This document shows positions 36,711 through 46,459 of a stretch of DNA of 64,000 bases, one piece after another. This DNA comes from Trichostrongylus colubriformis (lineage: Eukaryota; Nematoda; Chromadorea; Rhabditida; Trichostrongylidae): assembly GCA_963978905.1 (NCBI GenBank), contig OZ022257.1, positions 28,597,274 to 28,661,273 on the forward strand, written 5' to 3'. How positions within the stretch are numbered: position 1 is the stretch's first letter; every line of letters starts with the position of its first letter. The notes under the pieces are model-generated. The model ran no database searches, was not told where the DNA came from, and saw only the letters and a program-made list of their open reading frames with translations. A program made the translations under genes and the position numbers.

Positions 36711-37088
36711 ATGACTAACAGATGTGTTGTTCTTCAAGTTCGAAAAAGTATCTAAAGAGATTAAGCTCTCCGAAACCAACGCTCTCATATGATTTGGAAA
36801 GAACAGCTCTGGGTGGCCAAGTGCCTGGGTACGTTACGTGTTTAAGGCACATTTAGCAATAATCAGAACGGTGGGCTAACCTTACTGGAACAGTGAATCC
36901 TTGGGTAACTAGTCAGGCTGCACCACTTTCGCGTCGCCACGGTGCGCTGTCACGACGCTGCACCTGCGCGAACCCACTCCGACGCCACCCATTTTGGTGG
37001 TGGTTGCTCCTTCGGAACAAAAAGGGTGTCCCCACCCCTGGCAGCAGCCCTGCCAAACCTTTCTAGGAAGACTCCACCTTGTGTGAAG

Positions 37089-38110
37089 GTATGACCACTT
37101 GACTTGTAATAAATGCGGTATACAATATGTTGGGATGATCATTAGTGAAAGAACGTTTGCCAAAAATTTTTAGTCACAATTTAAATATCCTTCACGATCA
37201 CTTTCATTGATTGATCAAGGTATTTCAGTCACTATTATCGGATGCACCAAATGGCACGATAAAGCAACTCTATTAGAAAAAAAACTTTGCTGGATCAAAC
37301 TCCTTATGACACCATATCCCTTTGGTCTTGACGATAATATTAAAGGTTATGGTGATATTACTGACATAAGCAATCCCCTTCTGCTAGGAGGTGTTCCACC
37401 TTTCCTTCCTCGCTAAAAGTTGAAAAACCAAAGGAAGGAGCAATAGGGGCAATGATAAAAAAATAAAAGAGAAAGAACAAAAACTACAGTAGAAATGGTT
37501 CTGGGGAAAATTACGAAAGGTGGTAATATCTTAGAGATCATAGAATACTATAAGTTACTCAAAATTTCGAATCATAGGGAAATTGATAGAATTCTCAAGC
37601 CATTTATTAGTTATGTTTTATTGAATGAAGTTAATAACAGAAGTAAACTCCTAGTTTCTTTTTACTAGCTCATTCGCAACATAACGACTCTCAAAGTAAA
37701 AAAAACCTCAAAAAATTGTATCACAATGCTGGTCAGTTTCACCAGTAGAGTATATGATAGGTTACCTCTAAACAGAATATTCAGCACTACAAAACTGCAG
37801 TAGTTATTAGCTGGTATTGACCGTAATAAAGAGTTCACTCCAATCAGAATTGTTTATACATACAACAAACCAGTATCAAGTCTAATATACAGTAACAACA
37901 GGATTTAAGCAACTATCACCAACAAATGTATGTGTGATAAGGATTTCGCCAAAGATTACATCCATCAAGGACTTGGACATGTAGTTACCGGTAATACAGA
38001 TATAGTGAAAGAAGGCTTTCTCGAGAATTTGCTCAAGGAGAAATCAGAATATAGAATCGATTTTGGAACTAGAAGGAAGTTACAATCATGTTCCACATAA
38101 GGTAATTACT
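37089..38110 (+). pseudogene. Decayed Penelope-like element, GIY-YIG nuclease part followed by N-terminal/RT-side part
   Basis: Penelope-like elements are retroelements with a telomerase-related reverse transcriptase and, in most, a GIY-YIG endonuclease. Plus-strand pieces here, broken by stops, run in order as follows. A CNKCGIQYVG core lies at about 37103-37135. A helix-rich tail follows, LEKKLCWIKLLMTPYPFGLDD..KGYG, at about 37278-37355. A basic linker lies at 37415-37470. Then come RVYDRLPLNRIFSTTKLQ (37746-37800), a VYTYNKPVSSLIYSN piece, and a C-x-C motif followed by LGHVVTGNTDI and a KEKSEYRI stretch (about 37850-38080). The last pieces resemble the region before the RT core in Penelope relatives. 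The RT core itself is not readable downstream. The nuclease-first order matches either the permuted Naiad/Chlamys-type elements or a head-to-tail pair of truncated canonical copies. Confidence 0.6.
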
Positions 38111-38479
38111 TCCTATAAAAATAAGTATAGAGTGAATAGTTCAAATATCATTATTATTTAAAATCTTTCTCACTCGTTATATCGCCAGAAAAATAAACCT
38201 TTCCTCAATTCAAACAATATCAATTTAGAAGAAGCGAATGAAGCGTTTTTTCCCCTTGAACACTCGAGAGTTATCAAGAAGACTCGGTTTTTCGCCCTCT
38301 GGACAAGGCCAGTAATAATTACGAGATAATTTGTACAATTCTTTCAACTGTTCGTCGCTTTCTCCTCTTGCCTTGTCGCGTTGTTTGATGCCAGAACTGA
38401 CCAAATGGCCCCTTAACAGCTGCTACCACTTTGGATAACGCGCCATTAAGTAGCTTATCTTTGATCTCCAGAAGGATAT

Positions 38480-39205
38480 CACACTACTATTCGGAAGATT
38501 AGATAGTATGGCCGTATATAGTTTTAGATTCGATCGCATCGACGATAGCATTTGGTTCACTCACTAGTATTTTATTCGTGTTGGTGCCATTCTCATTCCA
38601 AGACCCTTTATCAACATTTTACAGCTGTCCTCAATTGGAGTCCCTCATCGTTAATGTTCCCGTATCACACCACATGACACCTATGAGTACCATCTTCGAG
38701 GTCAACCCGAAGAGGGCAACGGGGTTGGTGATTTTTAGAAATTCACGCTTGTTATCAGTTTCATTTAGCTGTTATCGATTAGGTGCACCCAGGCTAATGT
38801 TTGATTATCGTTTCACATAGTACCCGTGTGTACAATTTTATGACATATAGACAGACGTACATGCCCATCGTTAAGGTCTCCGTCCCGCCCTACAAAACGA
38901 CTGTGACAAGTTCCGCCCCGCAGAACATCTGTGAGTATCAGCGTCTTGGCTCAGGGCAAAAAGCAAACCTGATCAAGCGACATACGCTTTACAGCGCTCC
39001 TTAACAGCGTTCATCAGACATGCTTCAACACATGCCATGCCTCGACATTCAACATGCTATCAGTACCGGTCATCCACATTTAGTGACCCCCTTTCATCCC
39101 CCACATCGCTTGAAAAAATCACTGTCCCTGCTTCGCTGTGAAGTGAGATATGAATTTCGTGACAAACAGACATACACAAGCATTCTTAGCTGATTATAAG
39201 TAGTA
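38480..39205 (+). repeat. Composite repeat C, copy 1 (with GACAGACA-type tail)
   Basis: It shares TTCGATCGCATCGA near its start with 51040-51110 and a related TTCGATTGCATCGAC at 53240. Its middle resembles units of the 146-bp array (for example CCCTCATCGTTAATGTTCCCGT and ACACCTATGAGTA). It ends in GAGATATGAATTTCGTGACA, CAGACATACAC and a TTAGCTGATTAT stretch, like 55090-55190. Confidence 0.55.
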
Positions 39206-40296
39206 GAATCGGTAATAGTTCATCAGCCAGGTGCTGTGCCTATCATTCTTTCGAGCATGCACTATTTGAACGTGATAACAAGGTATTGTGTGTTAATAGC
39301 TGGTATCTTCGTCACGGTACACCAGTAGTCGAGAATTCCTCGAGAGGGTGTCATTATTGCACAGGTCAGCAATGGTCCAAGGCTAGATGATAAGCGAGGC
39401 GTGGTAACCCGGCTATGTAAGAAAATATGAATGAATTTGAGTGATCAATACAAAAATTACAGTAGTTCTGTACTTAGTAATACTATGTAGTCGGACTAGT
39501 TATTGATACTACATTAAACCCGAAAAAGCGCCATGAATTAGATGGCATTCGCCCATCGACGCTCCTTATCATGGTTTATAGGTTCCGACCATATTCAGTC
39601 GGTCACCAGTTGTGTTCCCCTGCCCTTGCATAATGTGAGTGTTAGCGCTTCATGATCATCCCCGAAATGCAACGACATTCGGTGACATTTGTCTTGCAAT
39701 GCTCCTGCACCGCCTTTAGCGGATGCTAAAAGTTTGGACTATCGCCATACATGTCCCCGTACAACTCCCCTGATAAATTGTAGAAATTAGAAATCCACCT
39801 TTGCCACTACGCAAACTACTACTACTACTACTGCAAACTGCTACTACGTTGTGCACTCTGTGACAAACGACATACAAGCACGCGGAGCCACATAAACTTA
39901 GCGGATCATATAGAGAAGGATTACTCTCCGTTGATTTTCCCGATTTTACCCCTTACCAACCTGTGTTATCAGCACATAATGAGTCAATTCTTCATTAAAA
40001 ATTGGTGTAGATGTCAAGATCTCTCTTACAGAAGGAAGAGCACGAAAACTAGTTTTTCAACCCGCAACTCGTATGAGCTAGCCACTCACATGACTTCAAT
40101 CTAATAAGTCGTGAGTAAAATTCCCTCAATAGGTGTAGTGATCATGTGAGGATAACATCTTATGCATCCCTATACAGATCACGGCATTCCTAAAAGCATT
40201 TATAAATGATAAACAATTTAGATAACATAGATGAGTCACAGTTACAAAAGTGCCAAGTGTCAAACACGTGTCCTGCAAATTTTCATATCCAATTGA
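39206..40296. other. Further fragments of composite repeat C; no gene
   Basis: 39585-39700 contains array-like words, and 39850-39930 repeats the GTGACAAACGACATACA / CTTAGCGGATCATATAG tail module. No exon recognised. Confidence 0.4.
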
Positions 40297-40500
40297 TCAC
40301 TTTCCGTCAGATGTTCCAGACTTCTTTGCTTTCCTTGGTGCGGACTTCTCAGATTTCTCGACAGAATCGGGCGGCGTCAGCAGTTTAGGAAGCGATCCGG
40401 TATTTCTTACAGGCTTAGTGATGGGATGTTCCTTTTTAGACGTAGGTGCTGTTCCAGGCGTGCTGCGACTTTTTTCTGGAGTAACTTCCCTACTCGGTTT
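40297..40500 (-). CDS. Terminal exon of an unidentified gene; Lys/Ser/Pro/Thr-rich C-terminal tail
   Basis: On the minus strand a TATCGCTTTTAG| acceptor at 40501-40502 opens a 204-base frame ending in TGA at 40297-40299. It encodes 67 residues beginning KPSREVTPEKSRSTPG and ending KKSGTSDGK. It is strongly biased to Lys, Ser, Pro and Thr with few hydrophobics, typical of a disordered, possibly nuclear or cytoskeletal tail. Codon usage is host-like and the opposite-strand frame over the same bases is Phe/Leu/Gly-rich and implausible. Upstream exons must lie to the right, beyond repeat insertions at 40540-40960 and probably beyond the LINE cluster. No family can be assigned from such a tail. 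A canonical AATAAA was not seen in the next 150 bases. Confidence 0.6.
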   Translation of the reverse strand, partial: KPSREVTPEKSRSTPGTAPTSKKEHPITKPVRNTGSLPKLLTPPDSVEKSEKSAPRKAKKSGTSDGK

Positions 40501-40539
40501 CTAAAAGCGATATGTATATCTTTGAATCAATGCCGACAT

Positions 40540-40960
40540 GTCATACTCGCTGGACGTATTGCGGCCCGAGACTGGAGCTTTTGTCCATAATGCAACAACA
40601 TAATAACAACTTTCACATCCTGGCTGCGGCGAAAATCAGCAGCTATAAAAATTCAAAAACTAATATCTACCAAGGCTTTCAGCTTCATGGTTTTATAACG
40701 ATATTGTCCAATCGGTTTAACACGTTATACGTGTGAATGTGGACACGCTATGATAAACATACCATTCAAAAACGGAGTTGAGGTGGAAGGGTCCCGATAG
40801 TTAAATGAATCAGCACATACATATGCCCCTTAAGCATTCGATGTGGGTTCGAGTTCCGTCCGAGACGAAAGCTTTTGCCCATAACTCAGCGACCTGATAA
40901 CAAATATAGCGTCGCAGGCTGCGGCGTAAGTCAGCAGCTATCAAAAATTAGAACAATATA
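40540..40960 (+). repeat. Tandem SINE-like repeat B (two partial copies)
   Basis: Two blocks in the same orientation (about 40548-40660 and 40855-40965) share CCGAGAC-GGAGCTTTTG(T/C)CCATAA, GGCTGCGGCG and TCAGCAGCTAT. Between them lies the inverted body (CTTTCAGCTTCATGG...TACGTGTGAATG) and a tRNA-like head at about 40795-40870 with TGTGGGTTCGAGTTCC (B box). This is the clearest B-box copy of the family. Confidence 0.6.
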
Positions 40961-40969
40961 GAGTAAGTG

Positions 40970-41690
40970 TTTAATTGAGTGACCTGGTACTATCACATCC
41001 GTAGATCGGTACTGCTCACCATTTAGTCGTTCGTCTCCGCAAGTGGCTGTTTTTCCCTGGCAACATCCTTACAACAATCATTCACTTGCGGACAGACAGA
41101 CAGACTTACGTGCTCACATACTTACATTCTTACATACCGACATACCTACCAACGTAGAGACAAACAGACGCATAAAGTTACTGCTTTATATGATGGAAGG
41201 ATTTCTACATATACTCTGGGAGACTCGATAACTAGAAGCACTGTGGCGGCATCGCATCTGCACCACAGGAAATTCGGTCTCTCATTCTCAAAAGTTATAA
41301 AAGATTTGTGAACACTGATTTATCCCGTTTTCCGATGGTCACGGACAGGGTGAAATACAGGGTGATCCCAAGGGTGATGCACCCACTCCAGAAAAAGGGT
41401 GGTCGTATCTAGAATAACGGAGAAGCGAAGCTAATGTGTAGTGCAACATAAACAGATTGCAAGCGCACAGTCATGCATTTTAAACAAATACGAAAGATCT
41501 GCCGGCCTCGCAAGCATGGTCAAGCGTGGGTTCAGAAACGCACAAAAGAGGTCCTTATATCTCCGTTCTTTCTTCACTAGGATAAAGGGCTCTCCGCCTA
41601 TTAGAAGAACCAAGGATGGCAGCAAAAGAACCGGCAACGAAATATGGTCGACTTTCAATGAACATCCTTTTACTTGATAGAGCACCTGAT
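40970..41690. other. Region without a supported gene; GACAGACA/TACATAC simple-repeat patch
   Basis: 41085-41170 has short GACAGACAGACT and ACATACTTACAT runs. Opposing frames at 41431-41685 lack support. Confidence 0.35.
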
Positions 41691-41699
41691 CTGCTAAGA

Positions 41700-44600
41700 T
41701 ACTTGAACGGCAATCGAATTTTACTGTGGAGTGGCTATGCAGGCAGTGAGCAAAGGATGTGACTCAGGGAAACTATGCCCACTTGAATCACCTGTATCAA
41801 ATGCCGTCCCGTTGCTCATCGAGAGTCTCGAACGGCTGCCGGCAACGCCTCCTTTCGTTCCTGTCGCGAGCCAAAGCAGTCCAGTGAACCTTTCTGGCTC
41901 CAAGGACACGCAGCATCTGGTTCCGTTTTCCCAGAGCTTTCGTGAAAAAGTCTGACTATCGGACCGACGGTCGTCCAGGTGTCCGTTTGACGTCCCGAGG
42001 GATCCAGTCGGTAACCGCTCTGGTCCAACGCTCATCGCGATGTCGCATGACGTGTCCGGCCCATCTAATCTTCGATTCCTTGGCAAATACGATGAGGTCC
42101 CTACGAATACAAACTCCGGATTATCCTCTGCACTTGCGTCTATCGGAATAACCGAGCATCGTCCTTCCGATGGCGCGTTGGATGACGCCGACCGCATGCT
42201 CCTTCCGCTTGCGTAGAGTCCAAGTCTCTCAGGCGTATGCAGGAAGAACAGCGGAACCGAAGAGATGGGCGCGGAGCCGGATGTTCTTCGTCTTTTCCAC
42301 TACTCCCTCGATGGTCTTAAGTGCTCCACAAGCCGCTCTTTTCATTCTGCTCGGCTGTTTTGCTAAGCCATCATGATGATTTCCTGACTTAGGTACACAT
42401 AGCTGAAGCATTCAGTGATGTTCGTTCCGTTGAGGGTGAATCTGGCATCAGGTACCAATCCGTTCCTCATGAACATCGTCTTCGACAGGTTCAGCTGCAA
42501 ACCAATTTTTCCACACTCGCAGTCGAAATCGGCTAGCATTCGCTCCGCTTGCTGAATTGTCGGTGTTATAAGCACAACGTCGTCAGCGAAGAGTAGGTGG
42601 TGTAGATGCTGGCCATCGACCTTCACTCCCATGCCTTCCCATTCCAATTGACGCATGACGTTCTCAAGAGTGGCGCTGAAAAGTTAAGGCAAGATGATGT
42701 CGCCTTGTCGATCCCTTCTCTTCACGTCGATGATGACTTCCTTGTAGAATGGCGAGATCCTGGTCGTGAAGATGCTGAAGAGCTCACGAAGTCCTCTTAT
42801 GTACTGAGTAAGCACACCTTGGTTTCCCAGGACTTTAATAACCGCTTCTGTCTCAAAGAAGTCGAAGACTTTCTTCTAATCGATGAATGTAAACATAGAG
42901 GCATCTTGTACTCTCGCGACACTTCAATGAGCCTAGTAACCTGTGGATGTGATTGATTGTACTGTACCCTCTCCGAAGCCGTGCTTGCTCGCATGGCTTT
43001 CCTCCGTATGAAGTTCTACTAATCCTATTCAAATTGACACGAGTGAGGAGCTTGTAGACTACAGACAGCAGGCAGATCGGACGGTAATTGCTAATGTCGC
43101 TAGGATCTCCCTTCTTATATAGCAACACAGTCCTGCTGCTTTCCCACGAGGTGGGTACCTTGCATCCCGACAGGTAGCGTGTGTAGAGTCGAGCCAGTGT
43201 TTTGACGATAGCTGGCAGGAGATTCTTCCAATGTTCCGGTCTAATCCTGTCGGGGGCGGGTGCTGTACCATCCTTCACCGGTGAATTGGCGTGTCGGACT
43301 TCGCAAGGAAAAAGTGATGGAGCGATATATCCATCCTGCTTTAGATTGCTCCTAGGCAGTTGAACATGGCTGTCGAAGAGATCCGAGTAGAAGTCGTAGA
43401 CGACCTTTTACATTGCCCTTCGGGAAGCAGTAAGTGTACCGTACAGAGGCCGGAGACCGGTCATTTTGGTCTTATGACTGGCGAAAGTTCGGCAAGCATT
43501 GCGGATGCTTCTCTCAGCCTCCGCTGCTCCAGCCAGCACTGCTGCTCTTCTCCCCTTGAGATCTTCTTTTATCGCCACTCTGCATTGCTTCACATGTCCG
43601 GACGTCAGCTGGTATCCCTGCGGTCGTACGGCTCCACGTTGGCGTATCAGCTCGAGGGTTTCCAAGGAGAGTCGTCCCTTGGTGACTTTTAAACAATGTG
43701 CACTCCTGGCACTATCGTGAAGATGCTCGACGAGCCGGTTGTACTCCTCGTTGATGTTTTCGATGACGGTGTCCTCCCATACACCTGCGAGAGAAACGAA
43801 GTTTTTACAGTTAATGACTATCTTGGATTTTCGCTCCTTCAATTTCGTGGCTCTCCCTCCACGTATCGAAAAGAGGAATTTTGCGCGGATGAGTCTATGG
43901 TCCAATCCCATATAGAATTTTGGAATAACAGCAACGTCGGTCAGGCAAAACCTTCGATTGAAGATGACGTGATCAATCTCATTATGGAATTGTCCACCGG
44001 CTGACTTTCATGTCCATCGTAGATGAGAGGGCTTCTGAAACTGTGATTTACCATGGATGGAGTTGATCGACATAGTAAACTCAGACAGCCCTTCACCCTG
44101 CTCATTTCATTCCGTTCCGTGAGTTCCGAAGTGAAGTTCATTGTCCGTTCTTCTAGGCCGATCTTGGTGTTAAGTCGCCGACGATGACCTTGAAGAAGGT
44201 ATGGTCTTTCTTGTAGAACCTCTCCAACTTTACACGAAATCTTCGTCTTCGTCGTAGCTTGATATTGGTGGGTAGGCGACGAAGATGGTCAAAGCCGGGA
44301 TGGAATCACATCTTTTCAATCGCAAACGTCCGATATGGGTTGTCATATTTTTGTACGAATCGATGTTCATGGCCAAGTGCCTGTTGACGAGAGCACCCAC
44401 ACCACCAACGCCTTTCCTGTCGCATGTTCCAAGGAATAGCTCTTCACTAGTCTCATACACGGCGTGTAGCGGCGATGCCTCCTCGTCTCGGTCAATCCGA
44501 TGACGCCGTACTTGATCTTCCTGGCTTGCATCATCAGATCTTCGATACTCGCTTCCGGTGCAAGAGTTCGTGCGTCGAAAGTACAGAACGCCATGTCAGT

Positions 44601-45200
44601 CCCTCTCGAGTTAGGCAGCCTCTTACAGCCCTAGAATTTTGGCAGCCTCTCCTGAGTGGTCGTACCCAACGCTGCCGTATGGGGGACTTCCTCAGGTTTA
44701 GAGGAATGAGACCCGTTTTTATTGCTGTTTTCGGCAAAATGAAGACCCACGAGTAGCTTGCCAGACCCTGTTGTGAGAGCTGGATATACTCCGAGTAGTT
44801 AGCCAGACTATCCCAAAGTGTACTTGGGTTTTATTCGTTAGAGGCGACCCCTGACCGCCTCCCATGTATCTTCCAGCTGTTGGAATGCAAGCCTTAGGCT
44901 GGACCGAATGCAGGATATCAACTGCACCATACATAGCGCTCCCACACGTATGCAAGAAACGTCTGCATGGATACAGAGGATATGAATCAGCCCAGCACAG
45001 GAGAAACAGAGAGTCCATCCCCTGAATCCACCTGCGTCTCAAGGCAGGTACGTGGTGGCTTTTGGTCCGCGATAGCCCCTTATCAGCCATCTGAGGTCGC
45101 GCCACGTAGTCCCGCCACCTAACGGCTCGATATCCTTCAGCGAGAGAAGCCCCTCGGTGAAGGAGATCCACCCATCTGCATATAGGCCGTATTTACTTTG
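41700..45200 (-). mobile_element. RTE-clade LINE retrotransposon, near full length
   Basis: A minus-strand element of about 3.5 kb, the usual size for RTE-type LINEs. It has an apparent 5' leader at about 44600-45200, a single broken ORF with endonuclease then reverse transcriptase then a C-terminal zone (41797-44594), and a short 3' tail ending near 41700. RTE elements copy themselves by target-primed reverse transcription. The exact ends are uncertain because no target duplication was resolved. A second RTE-type element in the opposite orientation starts only about 1.3 kb away. Confidence 0.85.
41797..44594 (-). pseudogene. RTE-type LINE polyprotein (APE endonuclease + reverse transcriptase), frameshifted
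   Basis: Read from right to left: an AP-endonuclease start (ATG at 44592-44594) with ARTLAPEASIEDLMMQARK and GLTETRR, then GVGGVGALVN and IGRLRLKRC. A connector with EEYNRLVEHLHDSARSA and LSLETLELIRQRGA lies at 43408-43911. RT fingers and palm follow: GTAPAPDRIRPEHW, VLLYKKGDPSDISNYRPICL (43000-43278), then RLIEVSREYKMPLCL, and the catalytic FADDVVLI motif near 42575. QLNLSKTMFMRNG comes next. The C-terminal stretch has KIRWAGHVMRHRDERWTRAV, WIPRDVKRTPGRP and [11 protein letters not shown], to a TGA at 41797-41799. The original frame was about 930 codons. It is now split by several frameshifts and at least one in-frame TAG replacing a Trp near 41950. Confidence 0.85.
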
Positions 45201-46450
45201 CAAAATAAGGCGCGCACAAGAATAAAGCATGCTAGGTTAGTGCCATAATGCGGTATGACATGCATTTTCGATTTTTTATGCTCTTTCTTCGAAATGTTGG
45301 CCAGGATTCCTTTTGTTGGAGGAAAGTGTTTCACCCAGCCTGGATCCTTCCATTTCTAGGCTCACGCAGAAGTTCTTATTTCTCTATAGCAAGAGAAAGC
45401 CACTGACATGGTCTATTCTAAGGCGGATATCGCTACAGTGACTTTTTCGTGTAACCAGGAAATCATTGCATAAGTTTCGGACCACCTTGGCTGATTCTCA
45501 CCTTCATTTTCTGAACTTATTTTCTGCTGCATTCACTCAGCATAATGTGCATAAAAGGTGAATAGGGGGTGATCTACTAGCGCAAAGTTAGGGCTAAGGG
45601 ATGGACGGGCGATCCCATTATTCTTCCATTTTTCCGAGATTCCTTCGCAATAAGAATTGACCATCACCATGCAAAAAGTAGAACCAGACTTTTTGTCACT
45701 AAGCGAAATGGTTACACAAGCTTGCAAACTGGTTCGGACATGAGCATCAAAAAGTAGAGGGGACCAATGTGCAGATCTCCTCCTTCTCCATCAAACTTTT
45801 CTGAGGAGCTTGCAGTGTGACTATCGCAACCCCTGGATATTTTATGAACATCCCGTGCCGCCTGTGAGTTGGTTCAGCATCCATGTGTTAAAAGAGACGT
45901 TCCTGGTAAAGTGAGTTTTTTGACACCCATACATTTATGTCGTATTTGCTCTGTAAGGATCACATGCAATATTATGCCAAAACGTGAGAATGCGGCTAAT
46001 ACACAGCTTCTCAAAATGATGGCCGAGATTGCGAATCACCACAGTAAACGCCCGCTCCGTTGTCCGCTGCGGTCGGGACGGAGAGTGGGACTGTCTACGT
46101 AACTTTCTAATCCCACTATGCATCTCAGACCAAGGCGGACGAAGAGGCGTGCATTTACGCTAAGGCCCCGTCCCCTCGACCTCTTTTCGAGGAGCTGTGC
46201 CCTATCCGGATGCTCACTGTTTTGTGTGAAGCTTTGCATGTGGCTATATTAGGCAACACAACATAAATATATGGGTAACAGAAAAACCCCATTTTGCCGG
46301 TCACGATTCTTCTACGAACAATCTGACTTTGTGAGGCCCAGTATTGCCATCTTGCAGCACCGAGGGTACACTATCGCAGTGGTTGAGCTGCCTCTAATCC
46401 TTTCTATGAGCTTTGACTAAGGAGCGAGCCATCGGTAATAAAAAAACCTT
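45201..46450. other. Region between the two LINEs; no supported gene
   Basis: 45975-46230 carries a plus-strand frame beginning at an ATG (MPKRENAANTQLLKMMAEI) that runs into a GC-rich, repeat-like tail. No homology I can name and no splice support. Confidence 0.3.
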
Positions 46451-46459
46451 TTTTCGAAT

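Noticed and set aside
42606..42956. Plus-strand frames over 41731-44503 inside the LINE region
   Set aside because: All are antisense to the RTE endonuclease/RT coding sequence on the minus strand.
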